Below, one piece after another: positions 25,870-34,761 of a stretch of DNA of 64,000 nucleotides (its first letter is position 1; each line of letters opens with the position of its first letter). The stretch is from Paracidobacterium acidisoli. Its GTDB lineage: Bacteria; Acidobacteriota; Terriglobia; Terriglobales; Acidobacteriaceae. A program made the translations under genes and the position numbers. The stretch is from NCBI RefSeq assembly GCF_003428625.2, contig NZ_QVQT02000001.1, positions 806,001 to 870,000 on the forward strand. The letters are read 5' to 3'. The notes beneath the pieces were generated by a model. That model did no database searches. It saw nothing but the letters and a program-made list of their open reading frames with translations, and was not told the DNA's origin.

Positions 25870-26375
25870 GGACCCTGTGAGCAACCTCGTTCTTCTTGCG
25901 GAGATACGCCGCCTTTCAGGCAGACACGATCATAGACGAACGGCGGAAAGGATTCCACGGTTTTGGGCCGCAGGTATCCAAAGGCAAAAGTGCTCGCGCA
26001 GCCATCGCGCGGCTCACGGCGATCCGAATGATGCAGCAGCGGCGATGGCTCTCGTGATGATGAGAGCGGCTTCCCGGCGTGCATCTTCTTCGTGCAGTCT
26101 CCTGTCCGGCGCTGTTACAATCCCGATTCTGCGGGCGGGTTTCCGGAGCCCCGGCGGATGGGATATCGAAGAAAAGACGGCCTTCCGTGCTGATTCCGTA
26201 TGATTACGCTTTTTCAATGCCCTGTATGAAAGAAAATTAATCGCAATGCGTATATCAGGGACAGATAAGGCGGGAGGCGTTGCTTCTTTGCGCACAAACT
26301 TCCTTATAATTCAGGGCTCGCAGGATACATGCGCTGGATAGATGCTCCGAGGGCGCGTCTTCCCTACTGCATTTC

Positions 26376-26401
26376 GCTTAATATCTTTGTTGCTTAATAT
26401 C
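26376..26401. promoter_or_regulatory. Direct repeat GCTTAATATC x2, candidate DeoR operator
   Basis: Identical ten-base units at 26376-26385 and 26392-26401, 16 bases apart. The second overlaps the -35 of the candidate kinase promoter. They sit in the 582-base divergent gap 25870-26451, where no gene is supported. DeoR-family repressors often bind tandem direct repeats. Confidence 0.5.
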
Positions 26402-26418
26402 GTAATAAATGATAATTA
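26390..26418 (+). promoter_or_regulatory. Candidate promoter of the PfkB-GH-SIS-GatZ operon
   Basis: TTGCTT (26390-26395) and TAATTA (26413-26418) are separated by 17 bases, in a strikingly AT-rich patch 34 bases before the first gene. The -35 overlaps the second direct repeat. Confidence 0.45.
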
Positions 26419-26451
26419 TGCGGAAGATAGTTTCATTCTGGAGCCTGGTGG

Positions 26452-27453
26452 ATGTTTTCGTTTGACGTGACGATTGCCGGCGAGATCAATCTCGACCTGG
26501 TTCTCTACGGACTTGAGAAAGAAATTCCGGTGGAACGCGAGCTGCTTGCAACCGGTTTCGAGGTCACGCTGGGCAGCTCCTCGGCGATCCTTGCTCACAA
26601 TCTGGCGAGCCTGGGCATGGCGACGGGATTCATCACCCGGGTTGGACGGGATGAGCTGGGCCAGCTGGCGCTCGATCGCCTGGCCGAAAGCGGAGCGGAT
26701 GTATCGAAGGTCGTCAAAGCCACCAATGAGACGAAGACCGGAGTGACCATCCTGCTGGCGCATGGACGCGAGCGGCACATTCTCACCTATCCCGGCACGA
26801 TGTTCGAGATGACGCGCGCCGATCTCGACATTGAGTACCTTGCCTCGGCACGGCACTTCCATCTTTCGTCACTGTTTCTGCTGCCGGCCCTGCAGGCCGA
26901 TCTGCCGGAGCTGTTCCGCGAGCTGAAGTCGCGGGGGCTGACTCTGTCGCTCGATACGAATGACGATCCCGAAGACAAATGGAACGGCGTGCTGCCGCAG
27001 CTTCTTCCTTATATCGACCTTCTGCTGCCGAATAAGGATGAGCTGTGCCGCATGACGCGCCGGAGCAATCTCGACGAGGCGCTTGCCGAGATCTCCTCTG
27101 TTGTGCCGATCGTCGCGGTGAAGCGCGGCAGCGAAGGCGCGGTGGTGCAGAGCGGCAAAGACCGCATCGAGGTTCCCGGCATTACGGTTCAGCCTGTGGA
27201 TACGATCGGCGCGGGAGACAGCTTCAACGCGGGCTTTCTGGCTGCGTGGCTCTCCGGCTGCTCTCTTGAAGAGAGCGCGCGGGCAGGCAATATCACCGGA
27301 GCCTTCTCCACCGTGCAGTCCGGGGGCACCGAAGCATTTCGCGATCACAAAAAGCGGGATGAGTTTTTGCGGCAGCACCGATTTCCAGCCGTGCAAAGCC
27401 GCGCAGCGAAACGTTCTTCCATTTCCAATCATCCGGAGGCAGTCAGAGCATGA
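26452..27453 (+). CDS. PfkB-family carbohydrate kinase
   Basis: A 333-residue cytoplasmic kinase that phosphorylates a sugar or sugar phosphate with ATP. The PfkB signature is clear: the N-terminal substrate region (IAGEINLDLVLYG, LGSSSAILAHNLASLG) and the C-terminal signature starting at D250 (DTIGAGDSFNAGF), with D256 as the catalytic base. Next to AgaS-like and GatZ-like genes, the expected role is tagatose-6-phosphate or fructose-type sugar phosphorylation, but PfkB members cannot be told apart by eye. It is the first gene of the plus-strand operon; its stop overlaps the start of the glycosidase gene by four bases (ATGA). Confidence 0.9.
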   Translation: MFSFDVTIAGEINLDLVLYGLEKEIPVERELLATGFEVTLGSSSAILAHNLASLGMATGFITRVGRDELGQLALDRLAESGADVSKVVKATNETKTGVTILLAHGRERHILTYPGTMFEMTRADLDIEYLASARHFHLSSLFLLPALQADLPELFRELKSRGLTLSLDTNDDPEDKWNGVLPQLLPYIDLLLPNKDELCRMTRRSNLDEALAEISSVVPIVAVKRGSEGAVVQSGKDRIEVPGITVQPVDTIGAGDSFNAGFLAAWLSGCSLEESARAGNITGAFSTVQSGGTEAFRDHKKRDEFLRQHRFPAVQSRAAKRSSISNHPEAVRA

Positions 27454-29408
27454 GTGCTGCGCTGCGCACTTCTGAGCGGCATCTTCTTCGGGTGGCTGCG
27501 GCTGCTCTTCTCTCGACCGCGCTTTGCTTCGGGCAGGCTCCCGCGAAGACAACTGTGGCCAACAAAGCGCTGGCCGCGCATCTGGCCGCTTCTCAGGGTA
27601 GGCCGGAGCTGGTGATCGACAACCTCGCGGCTCATCGCACGGTCGAGATTCCGCGACTGTTCACGGTCACGCTGCATGACGGCAGCGTTCTGCAGCCTTC
27701 CGGTCTGACCTGGACGCATCCCTTTGCGGCGGAGAGCCCGGATGGCGCGGACGAGAAGGTTGTCTGCGCCGATCTGCACGATCCGAAGAGTGAAGCGGAT
27801 TTTCACTGGTGCCTGCTGGCACGCCCTGAAAGCAACTATCTGCGGGAGCGGCTCACCATTCACGCTCCGGCGCACGATCTTGCCATCACAGAGGTGCGGC
27901 TGCTGGACTTTCACGATGCGGATGCGCATGTCGCCGGATCGGTGAAGGGCTCGCCGGTCGCGGACGATCGCATGTTCTTCGGCTTCGAGCATCCGCTCTC
28001 ATGGAGCCGCGTCGAAGACGGTCATGTTGAGGCGGGCATCACGCGGGTTCTTCCGCTGCAGGCGAACCAGTCCGTTACGTACTCGGCGGTGATCGGAACG
28101 GCGCAGCCGGGGCAGATGCGACGCGCCTTTCTGGCATACATCGAGAGCGAACGGCCGCGTCCTTACAAGCCCTTTCTGCATTACAACTCCTGGTACGATA
28201 TCGGCTTTGAGAACCGCTACAGCGAGGCGGACGCGCTCGACCGCATCCACGCATTCGGGCGTGAGCTTGTCGAGAAGCGTCATGTGGAGCTGGACTCGTT
28301 TCTGTTTGACGACGGATGGGATAATCCAAACTCCTTCTGGGGCTTTAATCCGGGCTTTCCCGATGGCTTTACGAATGTGGCGAAGGCGGCAGAGGAGATT
28401 CACGCCGGTGTCGGCGTATGGTTTTCGCCGTGGGGCGGTTATGAAGAACAAAAGCGCGAGCGCGTCGCCTTCGGCAGAAGCCACGGGTACGAGATCATCA
28501 AGGATGGATTCGCGCTCTCCGGTCCGAAGTATTATCGCGACTTCTCCAAGGCCTGCCTGGAGATGGTGGACCGCTACAACGTAAACCAGTTCAAGTTTGA
28601 CGGCACCGGCAACGCGGACCGTGTCTTTCCGGGCTCGGCCTTCGACAGCGACTTCGACGCCGCCATTCATCTGATTCACCGCATTCGCGAAGAGAAGAAG
28701 GGCATCTTCATCAATCTCACGACGGGCACGTATCCTTCGCCCTTCTGGCTCTTTTACGCCGACTCGATCTGGCGCTCCGGTGAAGACCACTCCTTTGACG
28801 GAGTGGGCACGCCACGGCAGCGCTGGATGACCTATCGCGACGAGCAGACGTACCGGAACATTGTTCAGCGCGGTCCGCTCTTTCCGCTGAACTCGCTGAT
28901 GCTGCACGGGCTGATTTATGCGAAGCAGGCGAAGGACCTCGGCACCGATCCGGGGCACGATTTTGCGGACGAAGTCGAATCGTATTTTGGAAGCGGAACG
29001 CAGCTGCAGGAAATGTACATCACTCCTTCTCTGCTAAGCGATGCGGACTGGAACGAGCTTGCGTTTGCAGCGAAGTGGTCACGCAGCCATTCTGCGATTC
29101 TGAAAGACACGCACTGGATCGGCGGCGATCCGGGCAGGCTGCAGGCATACGGCTGGGCAGCGTGGGCGCCGAGCGGCTGGATCATCACGGTACGGAACCC
29201 GTCGAATGCCGCGCAGGATTTTTCACTGAACCTCAGAAGCGCGCTCGAACTCCCCGCCGGCGCGGCAAGCTCCTTCACCGTCAGCGAGCCGTTCCAGGCG
29301 CAGGGTGGAAGCGCGGCGCACTGGCAGGCTGAAAAGACAGTCGTGCTGCACCTGAAGCCGTTTGAAGTCCGCACCTTTGAATCGGAACCATCCACCGCAC
29401 GTCCCTGA
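27450..29408 (+). CDS. Exported clan GH-D (GH36-like) alpha-galactosidase / alpha-N-acetylgalactosaminidase-like enzyme
   Basis: A 652-residue protein with a signal sequence near the N-terminus (LLRVAAAALLSTALCFGQ). After a beta-sandwich domain comes a TIM barrel: SWYDIGFENRYSEADAL, FLFDDGWDNPNSFWGFNPGF, GVGVWFSPWGGYEEQ and NQFKFDGTGN, where D384 matches the nucleophile of clan GH-D. The likely acid Asp lies in the RSGEDHSFDGVG region. It resembles proteins sometimes annotated 'enterotoxin' in databases, which are GH36-like hydrolases. The gene is translationally coupled to the kinase before it and followed by AgaS-like and GatZ-like genes. This suggests that it releases alpha-linked galactose or GalNAc in the periplasm for the pathway encoded here. 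Confidence 0.75.
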   Translation: MSAALRTSERHLLRVAAAALLSTALCFGQAPAKTTVANKALAAHLAASQGRPELVIDNLAAHRTVEIPRLFTVTLHDGSVLQPSGLTWTHPFAAESPDGADEKVVCADLHDPKSEADFHWCLLARPESNYLRERLTIHAPAHDLAITEVRLLDFHDADAHVAGSVKGSPVADDRMFFGFEHPLSWSRVEDGHVEAGITRVLPLQANQSVTYSAVIGTAQPGQMRRAFLAYIESERPRPYKPFLHYNSWYDIGFENRYSEADALDRIHAFGRELVEKRHVELDSFLFDDGWDNPNSFWGFNPGFPDGFTNVAKAAEEIHAGVGVWFSPWGGYEEQKRERVAFGRSHGYEIIKDGFALSGPKYYRDFSKACLEMVDRYNVNQFKFDGTGNADRVFPGSAFDSDFDAAIHLIHRIREEKKGIFINLTTGTYPSPFWLFYADSIWRSGEDHSFDGVGTPRQRWMTYRDEQTYRNIVQRGPLFPLNSLMLHGLIYAKQAKDLGTDPGHDFADEVESYFGSGTQLQEMYITPSLLSDADWNELAFAAKWSRSHSAILKDTHWIGGDPGRLQAYGWAAWAPSGWIITVRNPSNAAQDFSLNLRSALELPAGAASSFTVSEPFQAQGGSAAHWQAEKTVVLHLKPFEVRTFESEPSTARP

Positions 29409-29485
29409 ATGCGTTACGCAGGCCGTGTGCATTGCTTGAACGAACCGGGTCGTCGGGCCCCACTTTTAGCAGGAGTCTGGAAAGC

Positions 29486-30673
29486 GTGAATCCTCTCACA
29501 TCGTTACTGAATCTGACCGCGGCAGAAAAAGAAAAGCTCGGCGTCGTTCATACGCCGCAGGAGATCGCGCAGCAGCCTGCAACCTGGCTTCGTACGTGGA
29601 ACCTTATCCGGGCTCGCCTTGAAGAGGTACGCGCCTTTCTTGCCTCGGCAGGAATCAATGCTGCGCGCAGCGAGCGGCCGGCGGTGTTTCTTGTGGGCGC
29701 GGGCACATCGGACTACATCGGGCACTCGCTGCACCATCTTCTGCGGCAAAAATGGCAGTGCGAAGTCACGCCGGTTTCGAGCACGGACCTGCTGATCAAC
29801 TTCTCCGATTACATTCTCGAAGACCGTCCGTATCTCTGGATCTCTTTCTCCCGCTCCGGCGACAGCCCGGAGGGGGTTGCCGTACTGGAGCGCGCGCTTG
29901 CCGAGCGTCCTCTCATCTCGCATCTTGTCGTCTCCTGCAACGCAGCGGGGCAGATGAGCCAGATGATCAAAGGCCGCTCGAACAGCTTCGGCATCACGCT
30001 CGAAGAGGAGACGAACGATCAGGGTCTGGCGATGACCAGCTCGTTCACCAACATGGTGATTGCGGGCCAGGCGCTGGCGCACGCATGGTCAGCGGAAGAA
30101 TACGAGCCGGTGATCGCAGCCCTCTCCGCTGCGGGCGACGCGTTTCTTCCCGTGGCCGCCGAAACCGCCTCGCATCTTGCAGAGCAGAAGTACCGGCAGG
30201 CGTGCTTTATCGGATCGGGCACGCTGACGGGAACGGCGATGGAGTCGGCGCTGAAGCTGCTGGAGCTTTCCGCAGGCAGAACCAAGACGATGTGGCAGGC
30301 CACGCTCGGGCTGCGTCACGGACCGATGGCGGCGCTCGACAGGGACACGCTGTTCGTCAGCTTTTTGTCGACGCAGAACACGCGCCAGAGATATGAGATC
30401 GACCTGCTGCGCGAGATCGAGCGGAAGCAGCTTACCGGCGCATCGCTTGCCATACTCGGGTGCGGAGCTTCTCCGCTGCCGCAGCCCGAGGCTACGCAGA
30501 TCGTGGCTCCGGAGGGGCACTGGTCTGTTCCCGACCTCTATCGCCCGGCGGTCGATACGCTCTTCGGGCAGCTGCTCGGGCTTTTCTTCAGCCTGCGCTG
30601 GGGACTTACGCCCGACTCGCCAAGCCCTAACGGCGCTATTACCCGCGTCGTTCAGCCTATTGGAATTTACTGA
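29486..30673 (+). CDS. agaS: SIS-domain sugar isomerase/deaminase, AgaS-like
   Basis: A 395-residue double-SIS protein. The GTG at 29486 is chosen because AGGAG lies ten bases upstream; an in-frame TTG at 29432 has no such site. SIS motifs are visible: FLVGAGTSDYIGHS (near residue 71), ISFSRSGDSPEG, IGSGTLTGTAMESALKLLELSAGRT and GLRHGPMAALD. AgaS proteins convert galactosamine-6-phosphate to tagatose-6-phosphate and ammonia. Placement directly before a GatZ/KbaZ-like gene (21 bases) and after a GH-D glycosidase fits this role. A galactosamine-specific function is inferred from family and context. Confidence 0.85.
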   Translation: MNPLTSLLNLTAAEKEKLGVVHTPQEIAQQPATWLRTWNLIRARLEEVRAFLASAGINAARSERPAVFLVGAGTSDYIGHSLHHLLRQKWQCEVTPVSSTDLLINFSDYILEDRPYLWISFSRSGDSPEGVAVLERALAERPLISHLVVSCNAAGQMSQMIKGRSNSFGITLEEETNDQGLAMTSSFTNMVIAGQALAHAWSAEEYEPVIAALSAAGDAFLPVAAETASHLAEQKYRQACFIGSGTLTGTAMESALKLLELSAGRTKTMWQATLGLRHGPMAALDRDTLFVSFLSTQNTRQRYEIDLLREIERKQLTGASLAILGCGASPLPQPEATQIVAPEGHWSVPDLYRPAVDTLFGQLLGLFFSLRWGLTPDSPSPNGAITRVVQPIGIY

Positions 30674-30694
30674 GAAGACTGCGACGAGCTCCGT

Positions 30695-31972
30695 ATGACG
30701 ACCTATTCCGGTTTCGATCTGAAGGACCTTGCGCATGAACGCGCGCAGGGTAAGTTTCCCGGCATTTACTCGGTCTGCTCCGCGCATCCGTGGGTGCTGG
30801 AAGCAGCGATGCGCAGCGCGCTCGATGACGAAAAGCCTCTGCTGATCGAGGCGACCTGCAACCAGGTGAATCAGTTCGGCGGCTATACCGGGATGAAGCC
30901 GAAGGATTTCTGCGCGTATGTCGAATCCATCGCAAAGCGTGTGGGCTTCCCGACGGAGCGGCTGCTGCTGGGCGGAGATCATCTCGGTCCGCATCCGTGG
31001 CGTCACCTTCCGGCCGCAGAGGCCATGAAAAATGCGACCGACCTGGTTGCCGACTTCGTTCAGGCAGGGTTCACCAAGATTCATCTCGACACGAGCATGC
31101 CCTGCGAAGGCGATCCGGTACCGTTTCCGGATGAGGTGATTGCAGAGCGCGCGGCGGCGCTGGCAAAGGTGGCCGAAGGCAGCGCGGGGCATGACCGGCT
31201 GCGCTATGTGATCGGTACAGAGGTGCCGACTCCGGGCGGATCGGTAGAAGAACTGTCGGTTTCCGTCACGCGCCCCGAAGCCTCAGAACAAGCGCTCTCT
31301 GTGCACCGCGAGGCCTTCTCCGCAGACGGTATCGACGACGCGTGGAAGCGCGTGATCGCTCTGGTGGTTCAGCCGGGAGTCGAGTTCGGGCATGAAGATG
31401 TGGTGGATTATGACGCGGCGAAGGCGCAGACGCTGTGCACGCTGCTCGGCAGGCATTCGGAGCTGATCTTCGAAGCCCACTCGACCGATTACCAGAAGCC
31501 CGAAGCCTATGCGCAACTGGTGCGGGACGGCTTTGCGATTCTGAAGGTCGGCCCCGCGCTGACGTTTGCGATGCGCGAGGCACTGCTGGCGCTCGAAGCG
31601 ATCGAACGATATACGGTTCCCGAAGGTCGCAGGTCGCATCTTGAAGAGACGCTGCAGCGGGTGATGAAAGCGCATCCGGAGAACTGGGAGCATCACTATC
31701 ACGGCGATGCGCTCACCGTGGAGCGTCTTCTGATCCACAGCTACAGCGACCGCGTCCGCTATTACTGGCACGATGCGGAGATCGCCGCTTCGGTCTCGCG
31801 TCTGATCGAAAACCTCGAGCAGGCTCGCATTCCGGAGACGCTGCTCTCTGCCTACCTGCCTGTGCAGTATGAGCGCGTGCGCGAGGGATCGCTCGAGAAT
31901 GCGCCCGTGGCGCTGATTCTCGATCAGATCATCACCGCGCTGCGGCCTTATCAGCAGGCCTGCCGGGGATAA
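30695..31972 (+). CDS. GatZ/KbaZ/AgaZ-like tagatose-bisphosphate aldolase-associated protein
   Basis: A 425-residue cytoplasmic protein of the GatZ/KbaZ family. Recognisable segments are KFPGIYSVCSAHPWVLEAAM, LIEATCNQVNQFGGYTGM, LLLGGDHLGPHPW (near residue 95), IHLDTSM, IGTEVPTPGG and IFEAHSTDYQ. In enterobacteria GatZ/KbaZ stabilises the catalytic class II aldolase GatY/KbaY that splits tagatose-1,6-bisphosphate. No GatY/KbaY gene is present in this window, so the partner is elsewhere or this protein acts alone. Last gene of the operon; a hairpin follows at 31994-32025. Confidence 0.9.
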   Translation: MTTYSGFDLKDLAHERAQGKFPGIYSVCSAHPWVLEAAMRSALDDEKPLLIEATCNQVNQFGGYTGMKPKDFCAYVESIAKRVGFPTERLLLGGDHLGPHPWRHLPAAEAMKNATDLVADFVQAGFTKIHLDTSMPCEGDPVPFPDEVIAERAAALAKVAEGSAGHDRLRYVIGTEVPTPGGSVEELSVSVTRPEASEQALSVHREAFSADGIDDAWKRVIALVVQPGVEFGHEDVVDYDAAKAQTLCTLLGRHSELIFEAHSTDYQKPEAYAQLVRDGFAILKVGPALTFAMREALLALEAIERYTVPEGRRSHLEETLQRVMKAHPENWEHHYHGDALTVERLLIHSYSDRVRYYWHDAEIAASVSRLIENLEQARIPETLLSAYLPVQYERVREGSLENAPVALILDQIITALRPYQQACRG

Positions 31973-31993
31973 TCCGCCGGTAGATATATATGG

Positions 31994-32025
31994 ACTGCGA
32001 GCAGGCCGGGATGGCTGCTCGCAGT
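31994..32025. terminator. Hairpin between convergent genes
   Basis: ACTGCGAGCAG and CTGCTCGCAGT form an 11-base stem around a ten-base loop. It abuts the stop codon of the amidotransferase gene. It has no long T-run, so it may act as a weak bidirectional terminator. Confidence 0.6.
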
Positions 32026-32729
32026 TACAGCCGCGACAGCCATCCGTTCCAGAAGCGCAGAGCCGCCTCTTCCAGAACCGGCGCAAAGATTTCGCTCTCC
32101 TGACGAATCTGCGGCACACAGATTCCCACGCCGGCCAGCTCGCAGGCGTGGCCCACGTACCAGCGCTCCAGCCCGCGGACTGTCACCTCCGGATGAAACT
32201 GCAGGGCAAGCGTGTGCTGCTCGATGGCGAAGGCCTGGTTCGGATAAAGCGCAGTCGCGGCGAGATGGCTGGCGCCAGGCGGCAGACTGAATGTGTCGCC
32301 GTGCCAGTGCAGAACATGCAGATCGGGAGCCAGAAGCTCGGCGAACTCAGGGTAGAGCAAGGCATCCGGACCTGCGTGGATTGGCCCCCAGCCGATCTCC
32401 TTCCCCTCTGAGCCAGGGTAAACGGCAGCACCGGCAGCGGCAGCGATGAGCTGAGCGCCAAGGCATATACCGAGCGTCGGACGCTTTTCCGCAAGGCGCG
32501 AACGGATCAGATCGATCTCCACATCAAGAAACGGATAGGCTTCTCCGTCATAGACGCCGATCGGGCCGCCAAGGACGATCAGCAGATCGGCATTCGCAAG
32601 CGATGGAGTGCGCAGATCGGCAGTACATGCGTCTGCTGTTTCGATCGCATAACCGGCCTGCGTCAGCGCGATTTCAAGCGATCCTGAATCTTCAAAGGGA
32701 ACGTGGGTCACTGCAACTGCGCTTCGCAT
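32025..32729 (-). CDS. Class I glutamine amidotransferase-like protein
   Basis: A 234-residue stand-alone class I glutamine amidotransferase (GuaA N-domain type). The catalytic triad is visible: nucleophile C89 (GICLGAQLIA), H179 and E181 (LQFHPEVTV); the oxyanion strand is LIVLGGPIGVYDG. CGGAG lies four bases before the ATG at 32729. Stand-alone members either supply ammonia to a separate synthase or act as peptidase-like enzymes on gamma-glutamyl compounds. It converges on the sugar operon and has no evident partner gene here. A 12-base palindrome lies 126 bases upstream. Confidence 0.85.
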   Translation of the reverse strand: MRSAVAVTHVPFEDSGSLEIALTQAGYAIETADACTADLRTPSLANADLLIVLGGPIGVYDGEAYPFLDVEIDLIRSRLAEKRPTLGICLGAQLIAAAAGAAVYPGSEGKEIGWGPIHAGPDALLYPEFAELLAPDLHVLHWHGDTFSLPPGASHLAATALYPNQAFAIEQHTLALQFHPEVTVRGLERWYVGHACELAGVGICVPQIRQESEIFAPVLEEAALRFWNGWLSRL

Positions 32730-32854
32730 AGGTCTCCGGCTCTTCGGTACACGGTCGGCACCAGAATTCGGGGAGGACCGAGACAGAGCGGCGGCGTCCG
32801 GAGGACGATTGCTGCCTCTCTTTGTCTCGATCTTCCAACTATAACCTGCAACTT

Positions 32855-32866
32855 AGCTGCGCAGCT
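32855..32866. promoter_or_regulatory. Palindrome AGCTGCGCAGCT upstream of the amidotransferase
   Basis: A perfect 12-base palindrome in the 223-base gap between two minus-strand genes. It could be an operator or just a structured spot; no regulator is evident. Confidence 0.3.
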
Positions 32867-32952
32867 TAATGCAGATACAGAAGAGATAAAGAAAGCCGGA
32901 GTGTGTCGCAAAACGAGACAGAATGGGAATGGAAAGTAGAAAGAGCCGGATA

Positions 32953-34305
32953 TTATTCGCCAAAACGCCAGGCGATGATTCTGGATGGAAGCGCTTCGGC
33001 GTCGAAGCTGCCTGTCCGGACCAGCAGCTCAAATGGCCGGAGCGTGCCGTTGCGCGACATCGTCTGCCGGATCATGGGACGCATCGCTGCGCTGTCCAGC
33101 AGCATATTTGCCGCGGCTTCTGTGCCGGCCATGTTCAGGCCTTCGATCAGAAGAATCCATCCGGAGCGGTCGAGATTGGGCAGCAGAGCCACGATGGCAT
33201 AGGTCTCGCGGGAGGGACCGTTCGGATCGGTGCGGTATGCGGCGGACTCTCCCTGAGCGGGATGGGCGTTGGAGATGTAGCAGTCGTTCACGCGGCGGCC
33301 GCAGACAAATTTAAAGTTCAGGCTGCTTTGCAGCAGGCCAACCCACGGGTCGGTATGGATGGCTCCCAGCAGGATGGCATTGCCGTTTTTCAGATCATCC
33401 ATCCGCAGGTCGCGGGCGTATCGCACGATCAGGTGATCGGGAACGACCTCCGGCAGATGCGAGAGCCTGGAGGTGATGTTCAGATCCACCATGCTGGTGT
33501 AGCGCTGGATGCGCAGATCGTTGAGGTTGCCCAGATCCATCCCCTTTACCTTAACGCTCGAGAGGTACTCGCCGCTCAGATAGCTGGTCAGGCTGACGGG
33601 CTCTTCGGTCAGGTTCTGCAGAATGCCGAGGCTGCTGTCTGCCGGCACAATGAACGTGTCGCGATCGCGCACAAAGATCGCGGACCAGAGAGGATTGGCG
33701 GGAGCGGCGTGAACCGTTGCCGGCGCGGTCTGCAGCTTCCAGCGGAAGGCCGCTGCGCCGAGCAGCAGCAGACCGATAGCGAGGCCGGCGAGGAACATGC
33801 GCCAGTCTGCTCTTCGCGGCGCGGCCGGGATGGGCAGATCGGGATGAGACTCGGCGGCGGTCTCCGGCTCTTTTGCGGCGGAGATTACGGTTACGACGGG
33901 CGAGGGCTCTTCCTTTGTCTTTCGGGCATGAAAGACAGGGATGTAGCCGCCCCGTGGAATCTCGATCCGGAACGGCTCGTCCTTCCCTTCCTTCTCGAAG
34001 TAGAGATTTAACCGTTTGCGAAGCTGAACCGCATAGTTGCGGACGATGTTGTCGTCGCCCGGGTTGTAACCGGGTGAGCGTCCGAAGACGCGCACGCCGA
34101 TCTGCTGCTCTCTGATTTCTTCGGTGCGGCCCAGCAGGTAAAGCTCGCAGATATCGAGCAGAAATTTCGGAAGAAATTCGGAGCGGGAAAAGATATCGCT
34201 GGCCGCGACGCGCTGCGCAAGCTGCCAGCGCGCATCGCCGGACAGCAACGCGCCGTTCACAGAAGCCGGAAATTGTGATGCAGGAGAACTCGCCGCCACC
34301 CTCAT
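32953..34305 (-). CDS. Membrane-anchored regulator with winged-helix-like N-terminal domain
   Basis: A 450-residue protein; the ATG at 34305 lies just after AGGTGG. The N-terminal domain (about residues 30-130) has the pattern QIGVRVFGRSPGYNPGDDNI, VRNYAVQLRKRLNLYF and FRIEIPRGGYIPVF. The same pattern precedes rhizobial adenylate-cyclase domains and resembles a winged helix. One membrane segment (about residues 168-189) leads to a roughly 260-residue extracytoplasmic domain of no recognised family. The layout recalls ToxR/CadC one-component regulators. It is divergent from the TonB receptor at 34762 and is its most likely regulator, but DNA binding is inferred. Confidence 0.7.
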   Translation of the reverse strand: MRVAASSPASQFPASVNGALLSGDARWQLAQRVAASDIFSRSEFLPKFLLDICELYLLGRTEEIREQQIGVRVFGRSPGYNPGDDNIVRNYAVQLRKRLNLYFEKEGKDEPFRIEIPRGGYIPVFHARKTKEEPSPVVTVISAAKEPETAAESHPDLPIPAAPRRADWRMFLAGLAIGLLLLGAAAFRWKLQTAPATVHAAPANPLWSAIFVRDRDTFIVPADSSLGILQNLTEEPVSLTSYLSGEYLSSVKVKGMDLGNLNDLRIQRYTSMVDLNITSRLSHLPEVVPDHLIVRYARDLRMDDLKNGNAILLGAIHTDPWVGLLQSSLNFKFVCGRRVNDCYISNAHPAQGESAAYRTDPNGPSRETYAIVALLPNLDRSGWILLIEGLNMAGTEAAANMLLDSAAMRPMIRQTMSRNGTLRPFELLVRTGSFDAEALPSRIIAWRFGE

Positions 34306-34496
34306 ACTCCACCTGCGGTAGACGATAAAGTTTCCGGAAAATGCGGAAAAATCAGAATCCGGCCACAAATCAACCGAGTAAGAACGCTTTTTATTATGCG
34401 TGTACAGGTTTAAACACAGTTAAAAAGTAGTTGCCGCATCGGCCAAATATTCCCTGCCGACATTCCTTCCGTTGCGGAGCTTAGACACTCGGCTTT

Positions 34497-34700
34497 CCAC
34501 CCCGGTGGATGCCGGAGGGCGTGCTCCACGGTGAAAACACCTTCCGCTGCTGTGGCATACCTCCGATGATGAAGGCGTTTCGCCAGGACGCCTTCCCCCT
34601 TCCTGATGTGCTGTCCAGGCAAACAAATGCGGTGTATGAACATGCGGTGAATTTGCCGGACAGCGGTTTCTGCTCGCCAACAGCCACAAAAAAAGAGCAG
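34497..34700 (+). promoter_or_regulatory. Hairpin-rich leader upstream of the 34762 receptor
   Basis: The 456-base gap 34306-34761 holds several inverted repeats in series: CCAC/GTGG at 34497-34508, GGTG-AAAA-CACC at 34530-34541, GAAGGCGT/ACGCCTTC at 34571-34595, and CTGCTC/GAGCAG at 34670-34700. These could fold as a structured mRNA leader. No known riboswitch class is recognised and no clear promoter is seen. Confidence 0.3.
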
Positions 34701-34761
34701 CCCCGCGGATCTTTATCCCAACCAACCAGGACGCTCGACAACGAAAAGCAAGGAGAACAAC

